Below, one piece after another: positions 20,392 through 28,847 of a stretch of DNA of 37,469 nt. Source of the stretch: Myxococcales bacterium (GTDB lineage: Bacteria; Myxococcota_A; Polyangia; Haliangiales; Haliangiaceae); assembly GCA_016720595.1 (NCBI GenBank), contig JADKKI010000001.1:702501-739969 (forward strand), read 5' to 3'. Made by a program: the position numbers and the translations under genes. The first letter of the stretch is position 1. Each line of letters opens with the position of its first letter. Under the pieces are notes generated by a model. That model was not told the DNA's origin. It searched no databases and was given only the letters and a program-made list of their open reading frames with translations.

Positions 20392-20670
20392 GCCCAGTCA
20401 GAGCCAGCACCACGAACACCGTCGAGAGATCGATTGTTGGAAGCATGCTGGGTCTCATTGCACGCACAGGACCACGACATCGGTGCGTGATTTCAGGGAC
20501 GTACGTATCCGGTGGCAAGTGGGGCTTTGCCCCTCGACCCTGTCACGCTGGGTCGGCAGGTTGATCCTTCGGGATCTCGCATCCCGGTGGGGGGCCCAGC
20601 ACGGGTCGAATCGCCCGTGAAGAACGTGTGAAGCTGAAACCGGCCCGTCCCGGCCTTCCTGGATGCAGTG

Positions 20671-21406
20671 ATGAGGCAGGCGTTGGTTGCGTTTGCATGG
20701 GGGCTGCTCAGGACGACGTCGCGTGCCTCCGCGCAGCCCCGCAGATCCGACGCCGACCGAACCGCCGGCCTCGACGGAGCCCACCCTGGTGCCAGCAGTG
20801 GAACCTGCCGCCGACCCTACCGTCGCCCCGATGGTTCATGGCACCGCAGCGCCGACAAGGGAGCAATCGACTGCGAAGGCGCCGCTGACTTCGGCGCAGC
20901 TCGGGTCTCCGAAATCGCCGCTCGTGGCCGGTGCACTTTCACTCGGCCTCACGACCGTTGGCATCACGCTGCTCGTGACAGCGACGGACATCGCGCCGCA
21001 CTACGACGAGGGGAGCGAGTGACACGTGGCGGATCGGTGTCATCACTCGGGCGTGGTGCTGACGCTCGTCGGTCCAACGAGCGGCCACATTCACGCAGGC
21101 CACGGCTGGAACCCGGGGCTCAAGTGGCGCCTCATCAGCGGTGGCATCGCCGCGGTCACCTTGCCTCCCGCGTTCTCGCTCGCGCTCTCTGACAGCGGAG
21201 GCGGAGGCGGCGGCGGCGGCGCCGCGGCGCTCGGCATTCTCGGCTCGGCCGCCGTCGTCCTCTACAGCGGCTCGATGCTCCGAGAGATCTGGACCGCACC
21301 GGGCGCCGCTCGCCGGCACAACGAGCGCCTCGAGGAGGCTGCGTCGTTCTCGATCGCGCCCCTCCTGGGACGCGCGCCGGGCCTCGCGATCGCTGGCCGC
21401 TTCTGA
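20671..21406 (+). pseudogene. Hypothetical membrane protein with Pro-rich linker, frameshifted
   Basis: The start MRQALVAFAWGLL looks like a signal or helix. After a frame jump near 20720-20750, a Pro/Thr/Glu-rich linker (PADPTPTEPPASTEPTLVP) leads to the helix PLVAGALSLGLTTVGITLLV. A second jump near 21020 joins to VLTLVGPTSGHIHAGHGWNP, more hydrophobic helices (ISGGIAAVTLPPAFSLAL, AALGILGSAAVVLYSG) and a C-terminal SFSIAPLLG segment. The pattern of extracytoplasmic linker plus three or four helices is common in uncharacterised myxobacterial proteins. I do not assign a function. Final intact frame is 21026-21406. Confidence 0.5.
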
Positions 21407-21842
21407 GTTCCACGCCCGGCGCGGCGAGCGCCTGCGGTCCGGCAAGCGGAGCTCGCGCGGCCGTCAGCCGCCGCGGTGGCCGGGCAGGGATCCGGGATCC
21501 GGGGATCGGTTAGTGTTTTCGAAACCGCTATGACGGGAAACGGCTTCGGCTGGTGCGATGAACAGCCGACAGTCCAAGTCAGCCGCGGCTCATCCAGCGG
21601 CGCGCAGCCGTGGCACGCGTTGCTGCATAGGTCCGCATGATGAAACGACTCCCCGGCCTCCTGACCTTTGGGTGACCGGACCGGGCGACGATCGGGTGAA
21701 ATCGAACGGCCCAGGGCTCCGAGTGGTTGGCGGCGTGTCAACGAGCTGACGGGACCCAGATTGTTGGTCGGCCTTCCGGGCGCTTGGCGCACCCAGACGG
21801 GCCTCGCGGCGTGGCCTGCCGATTGCGTTGAATCGCGAACCG
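21407..21842. other. Intergenic with dispersed repeat copy 3
   Basis: Bases 21450-21487 carry the GAGCTCGCGCGGCCG...GGTGGCCGGGC repeat shared with 7145 and 14522. They run directly into GGGATCCGGGATCCGGGGATC (to ~21507), a motif also ending the repeats at 9528 and 11820. This lies 40 bases after a stop codon, consistent with a terminator or repeat insertion point. The remaining ~330 bases show no convincing gene. Confidence 0.45.
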
Positions 21843-22433
21843 ATGTCCTCGGTCTTCGCCCTGCAACCTTCCCACAGAGCTCTCGCATGGAGCCGCGCCT
21901 TCGCCCTCGCCCTCGCAACCGCGACAGGTTGTGGGAGCATGATGGTGAACGGCATGGCCAAGGGGCGAGCGCCGCGGGCTCAGGCCGCCGTGATCCTCCT
22001 CTCGGTCGCGCTTCAGGCTGGAGTCGCGTACGCCTCGGCGAGCAAGGCAAACACCGGGATGACGGTGTGCCACCGCAGGGCGCCCGCAGATGAGAGCTTC
22101 GTCTCGGTGAAGAACGACTGCACGACGCCCACCGAGTACGCAGCCGGCGCTGTGATCTTCGGCCTCGCCGCGGCTGCCGATCTCGGGATCGCGACGTACC
22201 AGGTCGCCTCCAACAAGCAGGTGTTCGATCGTCCGAGACCGCCCTACAGCGCCGAGCGCGTGATGCTGCGGTGTGAGCAGCGTCCCGAGCGCTGGATCGC
22301 CGAGAACGCCAGTCCAGCGGAGGAACGCGCCGGTTGCCTCCGGGCGCGCGTGGAGCAACAACGGTGTGCGCTGCGGATCGAGGACCTCGCCGACCGCGTG
22401 GAGGTGCTGTCGAGGTTGCCCAACTGCCGGTAG
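21843..22433 (+). CDS. Hypothetical lipoprotein with membrane helices
   Basis: ATG at 21843 is chosen over an in-frame TTG at 21828. The product is 196 aa. The N-terminus holds a lipoprotein-like signal (WSRAFALALATATGC) after about 18 residues. Two hydrophobic segments follow (AQAAVILLSVALQAGVAYAS and EYAAGAVIFGLAAAADLGIA), then a Cys-containing C-terminal region (LRCEQRPE, AGCLRARVEQQRCAL, LPNCR). I do not recognise the family. It is intact and converges on the kinase gene's 3' end, with 22 bases between stop codons. Confidence 0.65.
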   Translation: MSSVFALQPSHRALAWSRAFALALATATGCGSMMVNGMAKGRAPRAQAAVILLSVALQAGVAYASASKANTGMTVCHRRAPADESFVSVKNDCTTPTEYAAGAVIFGLAAAADLGIATYQVASNKQVFDRPRPPYSAERVMLRCEQRPERWIAENASPAEERAGCLRARVEQQRCALRIEDLADRVEVLSRLPNCR

Positions 22434-22455
22434 GCCGAGCGGACGGGTTCTCCGA

Positions 22456-24076
22456 TCAGCGGCGCTTGACCGCCGGGATCATGACGACGGCGAGCGGTTG
22501 ATCCGGCGACACCACGGCAGCCGGCATCGCCGTCTCCGAGCAAACGGACGGCGTCGTCGGGAGACGTGATGGTGGCGAGCAGCTTCCTCGAGAGCTCGAC
22601 CGCGCAGATCGTGACATCCTCGTCGGGTCGAGCGGTCAGCTCGCCGGTCAGATCGTCGGCCTCGAGGTGGCCCGTGAACGCGGGTGCGAGCTGCGCGGCA
22701 TCCCGCTGGCCAGCGCGAAGCGTCGTGGCGTTACCGAGGCGCAGGAGCTCGCGGACGGTTCCCCTTGGTGTTCGGATGGGCTCCCGCAACACGAACGCCA
22801 TCGCCGCGTCGGCGGGTTCGCGGTTTCGGAGCGGCCGATGATGTAGAGCACGCGGTTCGAGGACTGCTTCGTGGCGAGCTTGGCCTGAACCCCGGTGATC
22901 ACCGGCGAGGTCACGTCGAAGTACTGGGGGCGTCCGTATCATCGGGGGAGCAGGGCGGTGATCTCGTGCTTGCGGGGATGCGCGAGAGCTTGAAGTGCCC
23001 ATCTCGATCGACCGGCCCGGCATGGAGCTGCGAGGCCTTGTCTCCATAGATGTGAATCGCCACGCGTACCCGACTGAAGGTTCGCCGCCGAGCACGACGT
23101 TCCCTCGACGGTCGAGGTCGGCCCGAGCCTGAGCGTCATCGAGGGTGAGCGCCCGCCGGCAGCGGACCCTGATCGCCGTTGCTCGCCATCGCCATCTTCG
23201 AGCCCCACCAGCTCGAAGGTGCCGTCGGCCTTGGTCGTGGTCTCGACAGTCGTCGCGATCGCCAGGACCGGCGAGGACAGCTCGACGTCGTCGCCACAGC
23301 CGGGCCCGCGACGACCCTTCTCGCGTTGGCCACGGGCTTGCCGCCCCCTTGACGTTCTGCGGCTCGAACTCCGAGTCGATCAGCGCCGCTCCGCTGTACG
23401 CCGATCCGGCGTCACGGGCTTCGAGGTTCGCCGCGTCGATGTCCCCGAGCCTCCACCGGGCGCGTGCTGCGAGCGCTGCGACCCCTGCGCCGCGCCCGAC
23501 CTCGCGTGCGCGGGCACGGTACCGATCGGCGAGCGCCATCACGGCATCGAGGTCTTCCGGGATCGACCGATCGAGATGGATCTTCATCAGCTCGAACGCG
23601 ATGTCGGAGCTCGGCTGCCTACGACCCGCGGCGGCGTGGCGGGACAGCACGGTCTCGTAGCCGGCGATCGCATCGCCGGGCCGCCCCGCCTCGAGGGCTA
23701 CGTCGGCCTGGATCGCGGCGAGCCCGGTGAGGTTCCGCGTCGCTCGGGAACTGCTTGGCGGCTTCCTCGACACGGCGGAGGGTGGCGCGCGCTCTCCGGT
23801 GGAGGTCGCGAAGGCGGCCTGGACGTGATCGGGGCGTACGCAGGGTCGAGGCCGACGCGCGCGGCGAGCAGCGCGACGGTTCGCACGCACGGTGGCTGGG
23901 TGTCGGCGGCGAGCTCGCTGTCGATCGCGTTGCCGCTGTCCTTCGCCTTCGCGAGCACCGCGAACGCACTCGAGAGTGGACCGTCGATCGTCGTCAGCAG
24001 GTGCGGCGGCTGATCGGCTTCGCATGCGCCGGGATCCACCAGCTCGTCGGTGAGTGCATCCGGGCCCGGAGCTCGA
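22456..24076 (-). pseudogene. C-terminal half of Ser/Thr kinase gene: helical repeats and carboxypeptidase-regulatory-like domains, frameshifted
   Basis: This continues the kinase gene starting at 25288, with several frame jumps. The composite reads CLDGVFARIADAFHDRAPGP, then TPR-like helices (GRPGDAIAGYETVLSRHAAA, DLDAVMALADRYRARAREVG). These are typical of the C-terminal region of myxobacterial kinases. Further on, in shifted frames, come TKADGTFELVGLEDG and VAIHIYGDKASQLHAGPV with DGHFKLSRIPA. Those resemble carboxypeptidase regulatory-like beta domains (DGxFxLxxLPAG). The last part (PVITGVQAKLATKQSSNRVL, then ITSPDDAVRLLGDGDAGCRG, ending AVVMIPAVKRR) is unfamiliar. It could instead be a separate gene after the TPR section; the frame damage prevents deciding. 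Confidence 0.55.
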
Positions 24077-25288
24077 TCATGAAACGCGTCGGCGATCCGT
24101 GCGAACACACCATCGAGGCACGCGAGCCGCGCACCGCGCACCTCTCGCTTGGCCTCGCACGCGGAAGCGCGCGCGGCTCGCCATCGTTCGACGTGGGGGC
24201 TTCGCGCCGGCCGTCAGCGTCACGCTGTCGGGATCGATGGCGGGCTGCGCGCAGGCCGAACTCGGGGTCGTGGCGGGCGGGAGGATCACGTAGATGACGA
24301 TGCCGGTGGCTGCGAGGCCGACGCCCCTGAGCACCGCGATCGATCGGCGAGAGCTGGTGCGCTCGATCGCGTGGAGGAGCCCGTTCATCGATGGCCAGCG
24401 GTGCTTGGGATCGATCGCGAGCCCGCGGCGCAGCACCGGCCGCAACGTACGGGGCAGCGCTGCGTCGTCGAGATCCGCCGGCCCGTCGAGGACGTCCTCG
24501 CGGAGATCCTCGAGCGTGGCGCCGACGAACGGCCGCTTGCCGCTCAGCGCCTCCCACAGCGCCACGCAGAAGGCGAACTGATCGGTCGCCGGGGTCACCG
24601 CCTCGAAGCGCCACTGCTCCGGTGCCATGTACGCGGGCGTTCCGAGCAGGCTGCCGGTCTTGGTCAGGGCCGGCGCCGCGGCCGGCTGCCGCAGATCGAG
24701 CGTCGGCCGTGACGAGCGACCGTCGGCTCCTTCGGAGCGCGCGAGCCCGAAATCGGTGACCACGATCCGGCCGCTCCGGCTCCGCAGCACGTTGCTCGGC
24801 TTGAAGTCACGGTGGACCAAGCCCTCGGCGTGCGCCGCAGCGAGGCCGCGGCCCGCCGCCACGAACGCCGCGATCACGTCGCGCGGCCGCGGCCTCGTGC
24901 TCTCGAGCCACTCGCCGAGCGTCCCGCCCTCGATCAGCTCCATCGCGACGAAGTCCTCGCCGTCCGCGGTGCCGACCTCGAACACCGTGATCACGTTCGC
25001 GTGCGACAGCTTCGCCATCGCGCGGGCCTCGCGCAGCAGCCGTGCGCTCGCATCGGCATTCTTGCCGTGCAACACCTTCACCGCCACGCGCCGCTCGAGC
25101 TCGGGATCGTACGCGGCGTGCACCACGCCCATGCCGCCCTTGCCGAGCACGGACTCGAGCTCGAACCGCCCTAGCTTGGTCTGAGTGACCACCTGTGACG
25201 AGCCGGGGCCACTCGCGAGGGTCTCGGCACCCGCGGCCGGGGCTCCCGGCGCCGTCGCGGTCTGCGCGAACTCGTCGTCACGCGGCAC
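24077..25288 (-). CDS. Ser/Thr protein kinase with transmembrane segment
   Basis: The Hanks-type kinase starts at GTG 25288. The frame is intact for about 370 residues before an indel near 24160-24185. Seen motifs: glycine loop GKGGMG (49-54), ATP lysine K71 in VAVKVL, catalytic HRDFKPSN (159-166), DFG (179-181), activation segment GTPAYMAPEQ (218-227) and D237 in TDQFAF. A single membrane helix (317-338) places the kinase in the cytoplasm and the C-terminal part outside or in the periplasm, where TPR-like and beta domains follow. HRDFKPSN, with Phe instead of Leu/Ile, is common in myxobacterial PknB-type kinases. The substrate is unknown. It lies about 48 bases after the small membrane gene on the same strand. 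Confidence 0.92.
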   Translation of the reverse strand: MPRDDEFAQTATAPGAPAAGAETLASGPGSSQVVTQTKLGRFELESVLGKGGMGVVHAAYDPELERRVAVKVLHGKNADASARLLREARAMAKLSHANVITVFEVGTADGEDFVAMELIEGGTLGEWLESTRPRPRDVIAAFVAAGRGLAAAHAEGLVHRDFKPSNVLRSRSGRIVVTDFGLARSEGADGRSSRPTLDLRQPAAAPALTKTGSLLGTPAYMAPEQWRFEAVTPATDQFAFCVALWEALSGKRPFVGATLEDLREDVLDGPADLDDAALPRTLRPVLRRGLAIDPKHRWPSMNGLLHAIERTSSRRSIAVLRGVGLAATGIVIYVILPPATTPSSACAQPAIDPDSVTLTAGAKPPRRTMASRARFRVRGQARGARCAARVPRWCVRTDRRRVS

Positions 25289-25336
25289 CCGCTCAGGATA
25301 CCCGGAACCCGCGCCGGTTCAGGCGCTGGGCCGACC

Positions 25337-25615
25337 TTAGACGACGCGGGCGCTCGGGAAGTTTGGATCGGGCAGCGGCTTCAGCGACCGCACGACCGCG
25401 TACGCCAGGGCCACGCCGATCCCGCCGCACAGGAGCGCCATGACGTACACGCTCCCCTTGTCGCCGTGACCTCTCGACGCGAGGAGGGCGCCGATGATCT
25501 CGCCGCCGATCCAGCCGAGTGCGCCGAGCGCGCCCCACGAGCCGGGGCGATGCTTCTCGCGAGCGATCTCTGCAAGCCGCTTGCAGAACTTCACGAGCAC
25601 GAAGATCTCGATCAT
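25337..25615 (-). CDS. Small two-helix membrane protein
   Basis: ATG at 25615 is preceded by GTAGGA, a good ribosome site, and is preferred over TTG at 25621. The 92-aa product begins MIEIFVLVKFCKRLAEIARE, a segment seen in small, poorly characterised membrane proteins. Two hydrophobic segments follow, WGALGALGWIGGEIIGALL and SVYVMALLCGGIGVALAYAV, with basic residues between them. No function can be assigned. It lies between a lipoprotein gene and the kinase gene on the same strand and might be co-transcribed with them. Confidence 0.75.
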   Translation of the reverse strand: MIEIFVLVKFCKRLAEIAREKHRPGSWGALGALGWIGGEIIGALLASRGHGDKGSVYVMALLCGGIGVALAYAVVRSLKPLPDPNFPSARVV

Positions 25616-25661
25616 TCGCAATCCTACCTGATCCTGGAGGCGGACTCGAAGGCGAGTCGAC

Positions 25662-26598
25662 TCACGCGCTGCACTCAGGCACGTCGAACGAGGCGGTCTG
25701 CGACAGGCCGAGGGCGGTCGCTGTCACCTCGTAGTGGCCCCCTGGTCTCGGGAAGGACGCGCGTGCAGTTGCGAAGGCTCTGGTACGCCACGCCGCGGGA
25801 GGCGTGATCGCGTACGGCACGTAGACCTCGCGCGTGCCGCGGTGCGCGAAGAAGCACACGGTCATCGAGCCGTTCACGACGGGCGTCCCCTCGACGAGCG
25901 ACTCGATGCGGTCGATCGCGTCGACGACCTCGATGTCGAACGTACGGGATCCGAACGACGCGGCAGTGGCCGTGACGTGGTGCGTCGCCGCGCCTGCCGG
26001 CAGCTGGAAGTGATCCCATGCGAGGGCGGTGAGGGCGATGTTGTCGACCGCGAGCGTGCCGTCGACGAGCAGATCGGTCCACTTCGCGGCGTCCGGTCCG
26101 TTGAGCGCGAAGCGAAACGCGCTGCGCGGACTCCGTGAACGCGAGCGTGCTTGCGCTCGCGCGGCGACAGGTGACGTCGGGCAGCCCCTCGACACTCGTC
26201 ACCGGCGTGGGCTCGAGCGCCCAGTCGCTCGGTTCGAGCTCGTTCGTGAGGATCGTGATCGTGGTCGTCCCCGGTGTCGGTGTCGTCGTGACGCGGAACG
26301 CGCGGTCGCCGCCCGAATCGTTGTCGAGCGTGAGCGTCGCGGGCCCGCCATCGGTGATGACGTCGAGGCCGGAGACGTCGTTGTACCGGATCGAGAGGGT
26401 GCTCGAACCGCCCGCGGCGATCGGGTTGAGGCCATAGCGCGCATCGAGGGTGGGGATCAGCGACGCGCCGACGAACGCCCGCCGCACGGGCTGGGTGGGA
26501 TCGCCGACCTGGGTGCCGTTGCCGTTCGCCTCGGCGTCGACGAACGTCTGGCAACCGGCAGCACAGAGGACCAGCGACGAGAGGACAAGTGAGCGCAT
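25662..26598 (-). CDS. Hypothetical lipoprotein, one frameshift
   Basis: ATG 26598 gives the signal MRSLVLSSLVLCAAGC (lipobox AAGC). The next frame is sensible to about residue 155: Ig-like beta strands with SSTLSIRYNDVSGLDVI, GPATLTLDNDSGGDRAFRVT and TTTITILTNELEPSD. Near 26130 the meaningful frame changes and continues as SAFRFALNGPDAAKWTDLLV...GSRTFDIEVVD...HYEVTATALGLSQTASFD, ending ECSA at 25662. The composite is about 311 aa, a secreted beta-sandwich lipoprotein with no known role. A single indel suffices to restore it. It is divergent from the DUF998-like gene, with 160 bases between them that probably hold both promoters. Confidence 0.68.
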
Positions 26599-26758
26599 CT
26601 GCACCCAGCAAGACGCAATCGCCACGCCACCTCTAACGCCGCGATCCTGCACGGGGAACCGTCGGGATTCCATCACTGAAGGCGCCTCGCCGTCAGCTCC
26701 TCGCGACTCCCAACCGGGGCTCCGGCGCACCGTAGCTCGGGGCAGTAGGATCGCAGAG

Positions 26759-27451
26759 ATGTCGGCGTATCGCCTCGCGGGTGTCTTGCGCTACGCGGCG
26801 ATCCAGTTCGTCGTGCTGACGCCGATCGCGATGGTGCTCTACGCCGGTGGCACGTGGTTCGATCGATCCACGCCGCACTACCAGTTCACCGGCAACTTCC
26901 TCTCGGACCTCGGGATGACCCACGCGTTCTCGGGCCGCGCGAACTATCCGTCGTGCGCCCTGTTCGCGATCTCGCTCGCGACCGTGGGCACGTCGATCGT
27001 CGCGTTCGGCTGGACCTGGCGCGGATTCGCCTTCGAGCGCGGGCGCGCGCGGATCGCGGGCCAGGCCAGCGCCGTGTTCGCCACCCTCTCGGGGCTCGCC
27101 TTCCTCGGCGTCGCGGCAACGCCGTTCGACCGCGCGCTGGACGCGCACAACACGTTCGTGCTGGCCGGGTTCGGTCTCCTCCCGTGCTACGTCGCGACGA
27201 TCACGTACGCGATGTGGAGAAACGGTGTCGGCGGGGCACGGATCGCCGCGAACCTCGCCTACCTCGCGCTCGTGATGGGTTACGTGGGGCTCGTCGTCGC
27301 CGGCCCGCGCCTCGATACGCCGAGCGGCCACATGATCCAGGTGGTGGGCCAGAAGACCGTGGCATACGGCTCGATGCTTCACGTGATCTTCCTGGTTACC
27401 ACCACCCGCCGCGCGCTGCGAGACGGATCGCTTACCGGCGAGCGGCGATGA
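26759..27451 (+). CDS. DUF998-like six-helix membrane protein
   Basis: The 230-aa product has six predicted membrane helices, roughly at residues 8-30, 62-88, 98-120, 127-152, 160-183 and 196-216. The loop after helix 1 reads HYQFTGNFLSDLGMTHAFSG, resembling the conserved ISDLG segment of DUF998 proteins. Functions in that family are largely unknown. ATG 26759 is chosen because the frame upstream is low-complexity and overlaps the divergent lipoprotein; GCAGAG precedes it. Its 3' end overlaps the convergent DJ-1/PfpI gene by 20 bases (27432-27451). Confidence 0.72.
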   Translation: MSAYRLAGVLRYAAIQFVVLTPIAMVLYAGGTWFDRSTPHYQFTGNFLSDLGMTHAFSGRANYPSCALFAISLATVGTSIVAFGWTWRGFAFERGRARIAGQASAVFATLSGLAFLGVAATPFDRALDAHNTFVLAGFGLLPCYVATITYAMWRNGVGGARIAANLAYLALVMGYVGLVVAGPRLDTPSGHMIQVVGQKTVAYGSMLHVIFLVTTTRRALRDGSLTGERR

Positions 27452-28847
27452 CCGGCATCCGGCCCGAAGCGGACGAGGCGAGATAGGCTCCGGCGGAGCG
27501 GCCGAGTCGGAGCGATACGGTCGGGCGTGCCGGCGCGTTCACCAGGGAGCGCGAGCGCGAGCGTCGCCACAGCAGCAACATCCCGACCCCGGCGAGGCCC
27601 AGCAGGACCGCGCGGAGGATCATCGTCACGCCGACCGGAATCCCGCCGCCGACATCGAGGTGGGAGGTCGGGTAGTTGATGAGCCGCCCGGCGACGCGCG
27701 CCATCGGACGGCCGTGGCTTCGCGCGACCTCGGTGATCGCAGCGTCATAGCTGGATACGCCCGGGTGATCGGCCGTCGCGAACGCGATCGAGTCATAGCG
27801 GTGAAGTTCCGTGGTGGTGCCTCGCGCGAGCAAGCGCAACCCATGACGCGTCGTGATCGGTCCGTCGAACATCGAGACCGTGACGGCGTCGGTCGTCAGC
27901 GTCGCCGCGTAGGCGTCGACCAGCGCCGCCACCGCAGACTCGGCGACGCCGTCTCCGATCACCACCGCGACGCGGCTGCGCTCCCAGCGGTACGCGAGCT
28001 CGAGCGCGGGCCCGACGAGGCTCACCGACACCGGTGCACGCGGGTCGTCGAGGAACTGGACCTGACGATACGAGGTCGCGGCGGCCGCCCGGAGCGCCGC
28101 GTCGCGCCCGGCGAGCGTGTCGATGGCGGCCAGGGTCGCGTCGAGACCCGCGGTGAGCGTGCCCGACGAGATGCGGTTCCCGTCGCGCACCCACCGGACG
28201 TCGCGCTCGTACTGGATGCCGGGATACTGATCGGTCAGCCGGTCGATCAGCGCGTAGTCCCCCGTTGCGCGGTGGCCTTCGAACAGGCCCGTCGCCGCGG
28301 CGAGCTCGGCACCGGCGCAGATCGACATCAGCGTCGTGTGGGGACCGACGTGCGCGCGGATCCACGGGACCACGGCGGCGTCCTCGTTCTGCCAGGCCAT
28401 GATGTACGGCACGACGACGAGATCCGGCGTCCGCCCGACCAGCCGGTCGTAGTCGTCGAAGCCGAGGTCGGGGAAGAAGTCGAGTGCGGCCGACGCGAAC
28501 CCCGAACTCTTGAACGGCGAGAGGATCCGGCGCGGCGCGACGACGCGCACCTCGAACGCTCCGCTCGCCTCGAGGAGCTCGATCAGCGGCAGCGAATCGG
28601 TGATCTCGGTGCCGCGATTGCCGGCGACGATCACCGCGAGCCGGCGCTGGGTCGTGGGCGGGCGTGGTGCCGGTGTCGGGACGTCGCCGCGCGCGGCGGG
28701 ATCGAGGGCTTCCGCGCCCTGCATCCGTGTGTACAGCGTCACGATGCCCGCGAGCGCCGGGGGCACAAGGAACGCGAACACCAGCATGGCGATGCGAAAC
28801 GCCCGGCAGAACCGCGGGCAGAACATGGATCGTAGTCGCGTCATCAT
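27432..28847 (-). CDS. Membrane-anchored DJ-1/PfpI (GATase1-like) domain protein
   Basis: The 471-aa product has an N-terminal helix (about 18-38, AIVTLYT side out). Then comes a DJ-1/PfpI-type domain: RRLAVIVAGNRGTEITDSLP, VVAPRR, DLVVVPY and the nucleophile elbow SICAGAE with Cys177. A long second region follows (VAVVIGDGVAESAVAALVD..., ATADHPGVSSYDAAITEVAR), then a C-terminal helix (ILRAVLLGLAGVGMLLLW) with a basic tail. Such domains occur in AraC-type regulators and in envelope proteins; catalytic activity is uncertain. The ATG at 28847 overlaps the multicopper oxidase TGA (ATGA), indicating translational coupling. The second half may be another degenerate DJ-1-like domain. Confidence 0.82.
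   Translation of the reverse strand: MMTRLRSMFCPRFCRAFRIAMLVFAFLVPPALAGIVTLYTRMQGAEALDPAARGDVPTPAPRPPTTQRRLAVIVAGNRGTEITDSLPLIELLEASGAFEVRVVAPRRILSPFKSSGFASAALDFFPDLGFDDYDRLVGRTPDLVVVPYIMAWQNEDAAVVPWIRAHVGPHTTLMSICAGAELAAATGLFEGHRATGDYALIDRLTDQYPGIQYERDVRWVRDGNRISSGTLTAGLDATLAAIDTLAGRDAALRAAAATSYRQVQFLDDPRAPVSVSLVGPALELAYRWERSRVAVVIGDGVAESAVAALVDAYAATLTTDAVTVSMFDGPITTRHGLRLLARGTTTELHRYDSIAFATADHPGVSSYDAAITEVARSHGRPMARVAGRLINYPTSHLDVGGGIPVGVTMILRAVLLGLAGVGMLLLWRRSRSRSLVNAPARPTVSLRLGRSAGAYLASSASGRMPVIAARR

Noticed and set aside
21543..21842. Possible small RNA or riboswitch upstream of the lipoprotein at 21843.
   Set aside because: No recognised RNA family motif was seen, and no strong hairpin with a T-tract.
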